Below are positions 1-7,516 of a DNA stretch of 11,500 nt, in pieces. The first letter of the stretch is position 1. Each line of letters starts with the position of its first letter. The notes under the pieces are model-generated. The model was given only the letters and a program-made list of their open reading frames with translations, was not told the DNA's origin and did no database searches. Source of the stretch: Pseudomonas sp. (GTDB lineage: Bacteria; Pseudomonadota; Gammaproteobacteria; Pseudomonadales; Pseudomonadaceae). Position numbers and translations under genes: made by a program. The stretch spans positions 1 to 11,500 of the forward strand of contig SKFV01000317.1 of the NCBI GenBank assembly GCA_007117785.1. Reading direction: 5' to 3'.

Positions 1-1
1 C

Positions 2-1435
2 CACCCGGACGCTGCACCGGAAGATGCCAGCAAGCTTCTTGCCGCGCATCGTGTGATAGGTGGTTTGTTACCGGCTTTGGTGATTGAGGTAGCCAGCGAT
101 CACGCCATTGCCCGCCTGCGCAGTGGCGAAGATGTGCGCATTCCCTGGTCCAGCATGCAATGGGCCCGCCCACATCTCAATATCAACAGTATGGGCCCGC
201 GTCCCAGCAGACCGGCTGAAGTAATGCTGCCGGGTGACATCATTCGCATCAGTCCGCTGGAGGACAATGAATATGCCCTGCAACAGGTACCTGCAGCCCA
301 AAGCACCCTGATTGCTTTGTCGCCCGCCGACGGCCGCATCGAGGCTGTCGTTGGCGGCTTTTCCTTTGCCCAGAGCAACTATAACCGCGCAGTGCAGGCC
401 AGGCGCCAGTCGGGCTCCAGCTTCAAATCCTTCCTCTATGCGGCGGCGCTGGATAGCGGTTATACACCGGCCAGTCTGGTCAATGATGCTCCTCTGGTGT
501 TCGCCAATGATCACCTTGATACCGTCTGGCGACCACAAAATGCCGGCGGCGACTTCCTCGGCCCGATCCGCCTGCGTGAGTCGCTTTACCGCTCCCGCAA
601 CCTGGTTTCCATTCGCCTGATGCAGGACCTGGGCGTCGACGAGTCGCTGACCTATATCGAACGCTTCGGATTTGTCCGCGACGAGCTGCCACGCCACCTG
701 TCGTCTTCGCTGGGCAGCCTCGAGTTGACCCCGCTACAGCTGACCCGCGCCTATGCCGTATTCGCCAATGGCGGCTATCTGGTAGATCCCTGGCTGGTTG
801 AGCGGATTGAAGACCGCCATGGCCAACTGCTTGACTATGCCCGGCCGAAAATCATTCCGGAACGCCTGGAAGCCGAGCGTGAAAGACAGCTGGAGTACTA
901 CCAGCGACTATCCGGCACACAGGTCACCCTGGAGCCGGAGCTTGCACCACAGGTGCTTGACGCACGCACTGCCTACCAGATCAACAGCATGCTCAAGGAT
1001 GTAATCACCCGCGGCACCGGCGGTCGTGCGCGTGTGCTTGAGCGCGGTGATCTGGCTGGCAAGACCGGCACGACCAATGAACAGCGTGACGCCTGGTTCT
1101 CCGGTTATAACGCAGACCTGGCAGCCACGGTCTGGGCCGGCTTCGACCAGCCTGCCAGCCTGGGTCGACGCGAATACGGCAGTACCGTGGCCCTGCCAAT
1201 CTGGATCGACTTTGTCGGTGCCGCACTGGAAGGCAAACCCGAGAACAGCCTTGAAATGCCCGACGGCATGATCAGTGTGCGCATAGACCCGACAACCGGA
1301 CGCACCGCCCGACCAGGCAGCAATAATGGCTACTTTGAAGTGTTCAAGGAAGAAGACGCGCCGCCACCCTTTAGTGAACTTGATGCCGGAGGCTACTCCA
1401 GTGATGGCGCCAGCACCCCGCTGGAGCTGTTCTGA
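2..1435 (+). CDS. mrcA: Penicillin-binding protein 1A, C-terminal part (5' end outside window)
   Basis: Class A PBP, a bifunctional periplasmic enzyme that polymerises and cross-links peptidoglycan. The reading frame is open to the left edge, so the GTG at 53 is not the start; 477 residues are visible out of the 800 or so usual for the family. The signal anchor and glycosyltransferase domain lie outside. The first ~100 visible residues fit the PBP1A inter-domain OB-like region (GDIIRI, ALSPADGRIEAVVGG). The transpeptidase domain follows with all three motifs: SSFK with its nucleophile serine at 416-418, SRN at 593-601, and KTGTT starting at 1061. The stretches VNDAPLVF and LGPIRLRESLYRSRNLVSIRLM are PBP1A-like rather than PBP1B-like. 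One oddity is that the serine motif reads SSFKS where class A PBPs usually have KP. The gene ends inside the 3' end of the convergent lysR-type gene. The family call is very secure; PBP1A over other class A types is likely. Confidence 0.93.
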   Translation, partial: HPDAAPEDASKLLAAHRVIGGLLPALVIEVASDHAIARLRSGEDVRIPWSSMQWARPHLNINSMGPRPSRPAEVMLPGDIIRISPLEDNEYALQQVPAAQSTLIALSPADGRIEAVVGGFSFAQSNYNRAVQARRQSGSSFKSFLYAAALDSGYTPASLVNDAPLVFANDHLDTVWRPQNAGGDFLGPIRLRESLYRSRNLVSIRLMQDLGVDESLTYIERFGFVRDELPRHLSSSLGSLELTPLQLTRAYAVFANGGYLVDPWLVERIEDRHGQLLDYARPKIIPERLEAERERQLEYYQRLSGTQVTLEPELAPQVLDARTAYQINSMLKDVITRGTGGRARVLERGDLAGKTGTTNEQRDAWFSGYNADLAATVWAGFDQPASLGRREYGSTVALPIWIDFVGAALEGKPENSLEMPDGMISVRIDPTTGRTARPGSNNGYFEVFKEEDAPPPFSELDAGGYSSDGASTPLELF

Positions 1436-2343
1436 GCAAGACTCAGGATCTGGCCGCGTAACCATTGGTTGGCAGGATCCAACTCGGCATCTTCATGCCA
1501 GTAAAGATTGAGCCCTAAGGGTGGCAAGGCGATGGGCAAGGGCAGCAGGCGGTTACTCAAAGAGTGATTGATCAACTCAGCCTGTTGCCGCGCCATGGTC
1601 AGCAAACATCCGCTGCCCTGGGCCACCACAAGACTGGCCGCCTGATAATTCTGACAACGCTGCACCACCTGGCGGGTGTGCCCCAGACGCGCCAGACCCA
1701 AATCCTCATAGCTCAGACCGCGGCGCCAGGAAGCGACGGCAATATGTTCGGAGGCGAGATAACGCTCGGCCGTCAACGCACCACTGAACTCCGCAGGAAC
1801 TACCACACATAAAGGCTCCTCCAGCAGCTGCAACTGGTGAAGCGAGGCGTCTACTGGCCGGGCAATTTCGATCGCCACATCAATACGCCCGGACGCCAAC
1901 TCCAATTTCAACTCACTCCAGCGCACGCTCGCCGTGCGCAAACGGATACCCGACGCATAGGGACGCAACTGCGCCAGCAAAGGGGGCAGAATAGTGGGTT
2001 CCAACTGTTCCGGTAGATTCAGCGTAAAGCTGCGCTGCGCCCGTAAGGGATCAAAATCCTGCAATTGCCCCAGGCTCTGCTGGAGTCGCGCCAGGCTATC
2101 AAGTATGCCGGGGGCCAGACGCAAGGCCAACGCTGTTGGGGTCACACCGCGCCCTTCGCGCTGAAACAAGGGGTCGGAAAAGTGGCTGCGCAGTCTGGCC
2201 AGTGCATGGCTGACCGCCGACTGGCTGACGTGCAGGACTGCCGCCGCCCGGGTCAGGTTGCGCTCGCGATAGATCACCTCGAACACCCGAAAAAGGTTCA
2301 GATCCATACGCCCCAGGGCTGGCAAATCATGGTCTTTATTCAT
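1393..2343 (-). CDS. LysR-type transcriptional regulator
   Basis: A 316-residue cytoplasmic DNA-binding regulator, a normal length for LysR-type proteins. The N-terminal winged helix-turn-helix spans about residues 15-72 (LNLFRVFEVIYRERNLTRAA, then SQSAVSHALARLR and DPLFQREGRGVTPT). The rest, about 95-300, is the ligand-binding domain. An ATG further upstream at 2454 would add 37 residues unlike the family. The ATG at 2343 has an ideal AAGGAGG seven bases ahead and puts the helix-turn-helix near the N-terminus, so I chose it. The gene is divergent from the acyl-CoA synthetase-carboxylase operon across 167 bases, the classic arrangement for a LysR protein controlling its neighbour, probably with an acid or acyl-CoA as inducer (inference). 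Its last 14 codons and stop overlap the end of mrcA on the other strand. Confidence 0.93.
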   Translation of the reverse strand: MNKDHDLPALGRMDLNLFRVFEVIYRERNLTRAAAVLHVSQSAVSHALARLRSHFSDPLFQREGRGVTPTALALRLAPGILDSLARLQQSLGQLQDFDPLRAQRSFTLNLPEQLEPTILPPLLAQLRPYASGIRLRTASVRWSELKLELASGRIDVAIEIARPVDASLHQLQLLEEPLCVVVPAEFSGALTAERYLASEHIAVASWRRGLSYEDLGLARLGHTRQVVQRCQNYQAASLVVAQGSGCLLTMARQQAELINHSLSNRLLPLPIALPPLGLNLYWHEDAELDPANQWLRGQILSLAQNSSSGVLAPSLE

Positions 2344-2350
2344 GGCAAGG

Positions 2351-2357
2351 CCTCCTT
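2351..2357 (-). promoter_or_regulatory. Ribosome binding site of the lysR-type gene
   Basis: The minus strand reads AAGGAGG seven bases before the ATG at 2343. This near-perfect Shine-Dalgarno sequence decides the start in favour of the 316-residue protein over the longer frame and over the internal methionine 13. Confidence 0.85.
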
Positions 2358-2391
2358 GAGCCTGTATCAGCGAATAAATAGTGCGTTGATC

Positions 2392-2420
2392 AGTAAATCC
2401 ATGAATGCAGCTCATGACAA
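2392..2420 (-). promoter_or_regulatory. Probable promoter of the lysR-type gene
   Basis: On the minus strand TTGTCA (5/6 match to the -35 consensus, 2415-2420) is followed after 17 bases by TTTACT (4/6 match to the -10 consensus, 2392-2397), about 50 bases ahead of the ATG. The ATGA-N7-TCAT box lies almost wholly in the spacer, so a bound regulator would block this promoter. That fits the negative autoregulation common for LysR-type proteins. The call is by eye from consensus matching only. Confidence 0.42.
2401..2415. promoter_or_regulatory. Candidate LysR-type operator (T-N11-A box)
   Basis: The sequence ATGAATGCAGCTCAT is an interrupted palindrome, ATGA-N7-TCAT, containing the TGA-N7-TCA form of the T-N11-A motif that LysR-type regulators recognise. 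If the ligase -10 is the TATGCT at 2462-2467, this box is centred about 66 bases ahead of transcription start, close to the usual -65 recognition site. It also sits between the -35 and -10 of the opposing lysR promoter. Binding is inferred, not shown. Confidence 0.45.
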
Positions 2421-2423
2421 GTA

Positions 2424-2435
2424 ATGAATATTCAT
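2424..2435. promoter_or_regulatory. Perfect 12-bp palindrome, possible activation half of the operator
   Basis: ATGAATATTCAT reads the same on both strands and lies two helical turns (about 21 bp, centre to centre) downstream of the ATGA-N7-TCAT box, sharing its ATGA and TCAT ends. LysR-type tetramers commonly contact a recognition site and a second activation site near -35 to -45, which is about where this falls relative to the proposed ligase promoter. It could instead be the site of another dimeric regulator. Confidence 0.4.
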
Positions 2436-2438
2436 CGC

Positions 2439-2467
2439 TTTCGCTCACCTGCACGGCCCACTATGCT
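2439..2467 (+). promoter_or_regulatory. Weak candidate promoter of the synthetase-carboxylase operon
   Basis: TATGCT (2462-2467) matches four of six -10 positions, and the hexamer 17 bases upstream, TTTCGC, is a poor -35. A weak -35 is expected where a LysR-type activator recruits polymerase. Transcription would start near 2474, leaving a leader of about 37 bases before the ATG at 2511. Tentative, by eye. Confidence 0.25.
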
Positions 2468-2510
2468 GCATCCATAAGCTCACACGCCGACAACAACAAA
2501 GGTAAGCGCC

Positions 2511-4202
2511 ATGCACGAACAGGACTATCTGGCCCAACTCAAGCAACTCCATGCGCAAAACTGGCCCGCAGGGCATGCCCACGAGCCGGAATATCCGCTC
2601 GGGCAACAACCCTTGACGGCCTATGTACGCCACTGGGCTGCACAGTGTCCGGACAAGCCTGCGATTGCCTTTTATGGCCACAGCACCAGTTTTGCCGAAC
2701 TCGATGACCTGTCTGATCGTTTTGCCAACCTGTTGCTCACCCAGGGCGTCAAGCCCGGCGACCGGGTCGCGGTCTATCTGCCCAACTGTCCACAATTTCA
2801 TATCGTCTTTTTCGGCATCCTCAAGGCCGGTGCCATTCATTGCCCGGTCAGCCCGATGGCAGTGGGCATGGAGCTGGAATATCAACTCAAGGACTGTGGC
2901 GCCAGCGTGATCGTCTGCTTTGATCAACTACTACCAGCGGTAAGCCAGGTGCGCGACAACACCGACCTGCGACTGCTGATCAGCACCAGCCTGTCCGAAG
3001 TCTGTCCGGCCAACCCGCCGCTGCAAGTACCGGACTTGCTGCTGGCGCCCAAGCTGGAAGTCACCGACAGCCTGGATCTGCTGCCGGAACTGGCACGAAC
3101 TGGTTTGCCGGATGAGCTGCCCGAGCCCATGCTCGATGATATGGCCGCCCTGAATTACACCGGCGGCACCACCGGCCTGCCCAAGGGCTGTATCCACAGC
3201 CACGGCGACATGCTCTATACCTGCGCCAGCTTTGTGCCAGCTTCTATGGGCCTGGACAGCGAACGCATCAGCCTGAACTTTATGCCCGAGTTCTGGATTG
3301 CTGGCGAAAATGCCGGCCTGCTGTTTCCGGCCTTTACCGGCAACACCATGGTGTTACTGGCGCGCTGGGATGCACTCGCCTTTATGCAGGCGGTGCAGCA
3401 TTACCGGGTCAACCACACCGGCCTGCTGGTTGATAGCGCGGCTGAAATTCTTGATCACCCACAGGTCGCTGACTTTGATTTCAGCTCTCTAGAGATCACC
3501 AGCTGTGTCTCCTTTATCAAGAAGCTGACCCCGGAATACCGTCGCCGCTGGCGCGAACTGACCGGCTGCACCCTGTTCGAGACCAGCTTCGGCATGACCG
3601 AAACCCACACCTGCGATACCTTTACTGCTGGTCTGCAGAACGATGATTTCGACCTGAAATCAGCACCCACATTTGTCGGCCTGCCGGTACCCGGCACCGA
3701 GTTCAAGGTCTGCAGTTTCGAGACCGGTGAGTTGCTGCCATTGGGCAGCGAGGGTGAGCTGTGTTTGCGCACTCCTTCCCTGCTCAAAGGCTACTGGAAC
3801 AAGCCGGAAGCCAGTGCCGAGGCCTTGCGTGACGGCTGGCTGCATACAGGCGACAGCGGGGTGATCACCGAGCAGGGCTTTATCCGTTACCTGGGCCGGC
3901 GCAAGGAAATGCTCAAGGTCAATGGTATGAGCGTGTTCCCCAGCGAACTGGAAGCCATGCTCGGCCAGCATCCCAAACTCCAGGCCTCGGCGGTCATTGG
4001 CCGCGCCGACGAGAAAAAGGGTGAGGTGCCGGTGGCTTTTGTCGTCGCCAAGCCTGGTAGCGCACTGGATGCTGATGCCCTGACCGACTGGTGCAAAGAG
4101 GCCATGGCAAGCTACAAGGTGCCGGAATTTCGCCTGGTAGAATCACTACCCATGACCGCCACCGGCAAGGTCAAGAAAAACGAACTCAAGGACTGGCTCT
4201 GA
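2511..4202 (+). CDS. AMP-forming acyl-CoA synthetase (AMP-binding enzyme)
   Basis: A 563-residue cytoplasmic ligase of the ANL superfamily, expected to turn a carboxylic acid, ATP and CoA into acyl-CoA, AMP and PPi. The large N-terminal domain carries the phosphate-binding loop TGGTTGLPKG at 217-226, the FGMTET adenine/Mg motif at 360-365 and GWLHTGD at 442-448, with the ribose-binding aspartate. The hinge GRRKEMLKVNG is at 462-472 and the mobile C-terminal domain ends in TGKVKKNEL, with the expected catalytic lysine at K553. Everything needed for activity is present. An AAAGG eight bases ahead of the ATG supports the start. The stop shares one base with the next start (TGATG), so the gene is translationally coupled to the carboxylase, which would use its product. 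The acid cannot be read from sequence; short or medium-chain, branched or aromatic acids are all possible. There is no carrier domain, so it is not an NRPS module. Confidence 0.9.
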   Translation: MHEQDYLAQLKQLHAQNWPAGHAHEPEYPLGQQPLTAYVRHWAAQCPDKPAIAFYGHSTSFAELDDLSDRFANLLLTQGVKPGDRVAVYLPNCPQFHIVFFGILKAGAIHCPVSPMAVGMELEYQLKDCGASVIVCFDQLLPAVSQVRDNTDLRLLISTSLSEVCPANPPLQVPDLLLAPKLEVTDSLDLLPELARTGLPDELPEPMLDDMAALNYTGGTTGLPKGCIHSHGDMLYTCASFVPASMGLDSERISLNFMPEFWIAGENAGLLFPAFTGNTMVLLARWDALAFMQAVQHYRVNHTGLLVDSAAEILDHPQVADFDFSSLEITSCVSFIKKLTPEYRRRWRELTGCTLFETSFGMTETHTCDTFTAGLQNDDFDLKSAPTFVGLPVPGTEFKVCSFETGELLPLGSEGELCLRTPSLLKGYWNKPEASAEALRDGWLHTGDSGVITEQGFIRYLGRRKEMLKVNGMSVFPSELEAMLGQHPKLQASAVIGRADEKKGEVPVAFVVAKPGSALDADALTDWCKEAMASYKVPEFRLVESLPMTATGKVKKNELKDWL

Positions 4203-7200
4203 TGTTGTTCAACAAACTGCTGATCGCCAATCGTGGCGAAATCGCTATTCGACTGGCCCGTGCGGCCGCCGAGCTGGACATCCCCAGTCTCGCCGTGTTT
4301 GCCGAAGATGACGCCTCGTCATTGCACCGGCACAAGGCCGACCAGGCCATTGCCCTCAAGGGACGCGGCGCCAGCGCCTATCTGGACGCCAACCAGTTGC
4401 TGCGCATAGCCTATGAAGAAGGTTGTGATGCTATCCATCCCGGGTATGGCTTTCTCAGCGAAAACGCTGCTTTTGCCCGGCAGTGTGAAGAAGCCGGTAT
4501 CCGCTTTATCGGGCCTGACGCACAGGTATTACAACGCTTCGGTGACAAGGCCAGTGCCCGCGCACTGGCACTGGAATTGGGTGTACCACTGGTGCAGGGC
4601 ACCAACCAGCCAACCAGCCTGGAACAGGCGCGCGCCTTTATGGCCGACCTCGGAGCCGGCGCCGCCGTGATGCTCAAGGCCCTGGCTGGTGGCGGAGGGC
4701 GCGGCATGCGCGCGGTACTCGACCCGGCCGAACTGGAGGACGCCTACACCCGCTGTCAGTCCGAAGCCAAAGCCGCCTTTGCTAATGGCGACCTGTATAT
4801 CGAGCGCCTGATTCGCCGCGCACGACATATCGAAGTACAGATCATTGGTGATGGCAAGCAGGTAGCCCACCTGTGGGAGCGCGACTGCACGCTACAACGG
4901 CGCAATCAGAAACTACTGGAAGTCGCACCCGCCCCGGGCCTTGATCCACAGGTACGCGAACAGCTGCACGCTGCCGCACTCGAGCTGACGGCCGCGGTCG
5001 GCTATCGCGGACTTTGCACGGTCGAATTCCTGCTTGATGAAGACAACGGCGACTTTGTCTTTATGGAAGCCAACCCACGTATTCAAGTCGAGCATACGGT
5101 GACCGAAGCCGTAACCGGACTCGACCTGGCGCAGATTCAATTGCGCCTGGCCGCCGGTGCCACCCTGGCCGAACTCGGCCTGACCCAGACAACTATTCCA
5201 CAACCGCGTGGCCACGCCGTGCAGCTGCGTATCAACATGGAAAACATGGCCAGCGATGGCAGCGCGCGCCCGGCTGGCGGCACCCTGAGCGCCTACGAAC
5301 CACCCAGTGGCCCGGGCATTCGTGTCGATGGTTATGGCTATACCGGGTACTCCACCAGCCCCAGTTTTGACTCCCTGCTGGCCAAGGTCATCGTGCATGC
5401 CGATGCCGACTATGCCAGCGTACTCAAGCGCGCCTACCGCGCCTTGTGCGAATTCCGCCTCGACGGCGTCGCCAGCAACCTGCATTTTTTACAGAACCTG
5501 CTGCAGCACCCAGAGGTGCAGACCAACTCAGTCAGCACCGCCTTTATCGAAACCCACGCTGCCGCGCTGGTCGGTGCCGGCACTCAGGCACACCCGCATT
5601 TGTACGTCAAAGGCGGCGCCAGGAGCACGGTGCAACAACATGCCGATGTCCACGCTCCAGCGGGAACCGAGCCGCTCAACGCACCGGTACAAGGCGTGCT
5701 GGTCAGCCTGGATGTGCAAATCGGGGATGCGATTGCCGTTGGCCAGCAGGTTGCGGTGATGGAAGCAATGAAAATGGAATTTGTGGTCAAGGCCACCCAG
5801 AGCGGCATGGTTCGCGCCCTGGCGGTAGCGCCGGGTGACAACCTGTTTGAAGGCAGCCCCTTGCTGTTTTTGGAGCCCGCCGACGTCAGTACTGACGGCC
5901 TGGTTACCGAGGAATCCATCGATCTCGAGCATATCCGCAATGACCTGCGCGAAGTGCTGGAGCGTCAGGCCGACCTGACCGACGAACGCCGCCCGGATGC
6001 CGTTGCCAAGCGCCGCAAGACCGGCCAGCGTACCGCTCGCGAGAACCTGGCGGACCTGCTGGATGAGGGCAGCTTTATGGAATACGGCGGCTTTGCCCTG
6101 GCGGCGCAGCGTTCGCGCCGCAGCCATGAAGACTTGCTGAAAATGAGCCCGGCTGACGGCCTGATTACCGGCATCGGCACCGTCAATGCCGCGCAGTTCG
6201 GCGCAGAAAAAGCCCGCTGTATGGCCATGAGTTACGACTACACGGTATTTGCCGGCACCCAGGGCGTGACCAACCACAAGAAAACCGACCGCATGCTGGA
6301 ACTGGCCGAGCAATGGCGCTTGCCGCTGGTGTTCTTTACCGAAGGGGGCGGCGGACGCCCCGGTGATATCGACAAGGTCGGCGTGGCCGGGCTGGATTGC
6401 ACCACCTTTATGCGCATGGCCCGCTTGAGTGGTCAAGTACCGCTGGTGGGTGTGGTGTCCGGGCGTTGCTTTGCCGGCAACGCGGCCCTGCTGGGTTGCT
6501 GTGATGTAATTATTGCCACCAAGAATGCCACTGTAGGCATGGCAGGCCCGGCGATGATCGAAGGCGGCGGCCTCGGCCGTTTTACCCCCGAGCAGGTCGG
6601 CCCGACCAGTATGCACAGCGCCAACGGGGTGATTGATGTACTGGTCAAGGATGAAGCCGAAGCCACCCGCGTCGCCAAGCAATACCTGTCCTACTTCCAG
6701 GGCGACTTGCCCGGTGGCGAGTGTGCTGACCAACGCACCCTGCGCCACCTGATTCCGGAAAATCGCCTGCGCGTGTACGACATTCGTGAGGTGATCGAGA
6801 CCCTGGCCGATACCGGCTCGGTGCTGGAGTTGCGCCGCGAGTTTGCACCCGGACTGATCACCGCGTTGATCCGCATTCAGGGCAAGGCCTTCGGCCTGAT
6901 CGCCAACAACCCGATGCACCTGGGCGGCGCCATTGATGCCGTCAGCGGCGACAAGGCTGCGCGCTTTATGCAGCTGTGTCAGGCCCACGGCCTGCCGATG
7001 GTATCCCTGTGTGATACGCCCGGCTTTATGGTCGGCCCGGATTCCGAGCAGCAAGCGACGGTGCGGCATGTATCGCGCATGTTCGTTACCGCAGCCAGCC
7101 TGCAGATTCCGTTCTTTACTGTGGTGCTGCGCAAGGGCTACGGCCTGGGGGCTCAGGCCATGGCCGCGGGTAGCTTCCATGCCCCGATGTTCACTATCGG

Positions 7201-7486
7201 CTGGCCCAGCAGTGAGTTTGGTGCCATGGGGCTGGAGGGTGCAGTGCGGCTGGGTTATGCCAAGGAGTTGGCCGCGATTGAGGACCCCGCTGAACAGCAG
7301 GCGCTGTTCGATAAGCTGGTGGCCGAGCTGTATCAGCGTGGCAAGGGGCTGAGCATGGCCAGCTTCCTGGAAATCGATGCGGTGATCGATCCGCTCGAAA
7401 CCCGCGATTGGCTGCTGCGCGGCCTCAGCTCAGCACCACCTGAGTCGCTGCAAGCTGGCCTGCGGCCCTTTGTGGATACCTGGTAA
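4202..7486 (+). CDS. Single-chain biotin-dependent acyl-CoA carboxylase (BC-BCCP-CT, LCC type)
   Basis: A 1094-residue multi-domain enzyme that carboxylates acyl-CoA using ATP, bicarbonate and biotin. The biotin carboxylase domain is at ~1-455: KLLIANRGEIA at the N-terminus, the ATP-grasp glycine loop AGGGGRG near 162-168, then EANPRIQVEH near 289-298. A linker of only ~35 residues leads to the biotinyl domain at ~488-558 with EAMKME; K524 is the biotinylated lysine. The crotonase-fold carboxyltransferase, ~575-1094, holds both halves: TEGGGGRPGD at 713-722 and DTPGFMVGP at 938-946. This order and length match the single-chain long-chain acyl-CoA carboxylases (LCC) known from Mycobacterium avium. 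Such genes are often labelled pyruvate carboxylase, but that enzyme has a TIM-barrel transferase, absent here. The ATG at 4202 has AAGGA nine bases ahead and overlaps the synthetase stop. Biotinylation would need BirA from elsewhere. The architecture is secure; the substrate is not. Confidence 0.92.
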   Translation: MLFNKLLIANRGEIAIRLARAAAELDIPSLAVFAEDDASSLHRHKADQAIALKGRGASAYLDANQLLRIAYEEGCDAIHPGYGFLSENAAFARQCEEAGIRFIGPDAQVLQRFGDKASARALALELGVPLVQGTNQPTSLEQARAFMADLGAGAAVMLKALAGGGGRGMRAVLDPAELEDAYTRCQSEAKAAFANGDLYIERLIRRARHIEVQIIGDGKQVAHLWERDCTLQRRNQKLLEVAPAPGLDPQVREQLHAAALELTAAVGYRGLCTVEFLLDEDNGDFVFMEANPRIQVEHTVTEAVTGLDLAQIQLRLAAGATLAELGLTQTTIPQPRGHAVQLRINMENMASDGSARPAGGTLSAYEPPSGPGIRVDGYGYTGYSTSPSFDSLLAKVIVHADADYASVLKRAYRALCEFRLDGVASNLHFLQNLLQHPEVQTNSVSTAFIETHAAALVGAGTQAHPHLYVKGGARSTVQQHADVHAPAGTEPLNAPVQGVLVSLDVQIGDAIAVGQQVAVMEAMKMEFVVKATQSGMVRALAVAPGDNLFEGSPLLFLEPADVSTDGLVTEESIDLEHIRNDLREVLERQADLTDERRPDAVAKRRKTGQRTARENLADLLDEGSFMEYGGFALAAQRSRRSHEDLLKMSPADGLITGIGTVNAAQFGAEKARCMAMSYDYTVFAGTQGVTNHKKTDRMLELAEQWRLPLVFFTEGGGGRPGDIDKVGVAGLDCTTFMRMARLSGQVPLVGVVSGRCFAGNAALLGCCDVIIATKNATVGMAGPAMIEGGGLGRFTPEQVGPTSMHSANGVIDVLVKDEAEATRVAKQYLSYFQGDLPGGECADQRTLRHLIPENRLRVYDIREVIETLADTGSVLELRREFAPGLITALIRIQGKAFGLIANNPMHLGGAIDAVSGDKAARFMQLCQAHGLPMVSLCDTPGFMVGPDSEQQATVRHVSRMFVTAASLQIPFFTVVLRKGYGLGAQAMAAGSFHAPMFTIGWPSSEFGAMGLEGAVRLGYAKELAAIEDPAEQQALFDKLVAELYQRGKGLSMASFLEIDAVIDPLETRDWLLRGLSSAPPESLQAGLRPFVDTW

Positions 7487-7494
7487 AGCTGACC

Positions 7495-7516
7495 GGTGAG
7501 CCCGCTTGGGTTCACC
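7495..7516. terminator. Stem-loop between convergent carboxylase and lrgB genes
   Basis: GGTGAGCCC (7495-7503) and GGGTTCACC (7508-7516) pair as a nine-base stem, with one G-U pair on the plus-strand RNA, closed by the loop GCTT. It fills the 25-base gap between the two facing genes and includes the lrgB stop codon. Neither side has a run of T, so it is not a textbook intrinsic terminator. It may act as an RNA 3'-end stabiliser or a weak two-way terminator. Confidence 0.35.

Noticed and set aside
1460..1470. AACCATTGGTT palindrome after mrcA as a terminator
   Set aside because: The stem is only five base pairs, there is no T tract, and it lies within the lysR-type coding sequence.
2344..2454. 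Longer lysR start at 2454
   Set aside because: No ribosome binding site or family similarity in the added 37 residues, and it would cover the promoter region; the start at 2343 has AAGGAGG.
4091..4201. Upstream extension of the carboxylase to an ATG at 4091
   Set aside because: It would overlap the synthetase by 112 bases and add 37 residues unlike any biotin carboxylase; the family N-terminus begins exactly at the ATG at 4202.
5528..7180. A 550-codon open frame on the minus strand inside the carboxylase gene
   Set aside because: It lies antisense to a well-conserved enzyme, is rich in His/Gln/Ala/Gly with no recognisable domain, and such long antisense frames are expected in GC-rich genes with strong codon bias.
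4202..7486. Pyruvate carboxylase as the identity of the 1094-residue enzyme
   Set aside because: The C-terminal half is a crotonase-type acyl-CoA carboxyltransferase, and the biotinyl domain is central rather than at the C-terminus.
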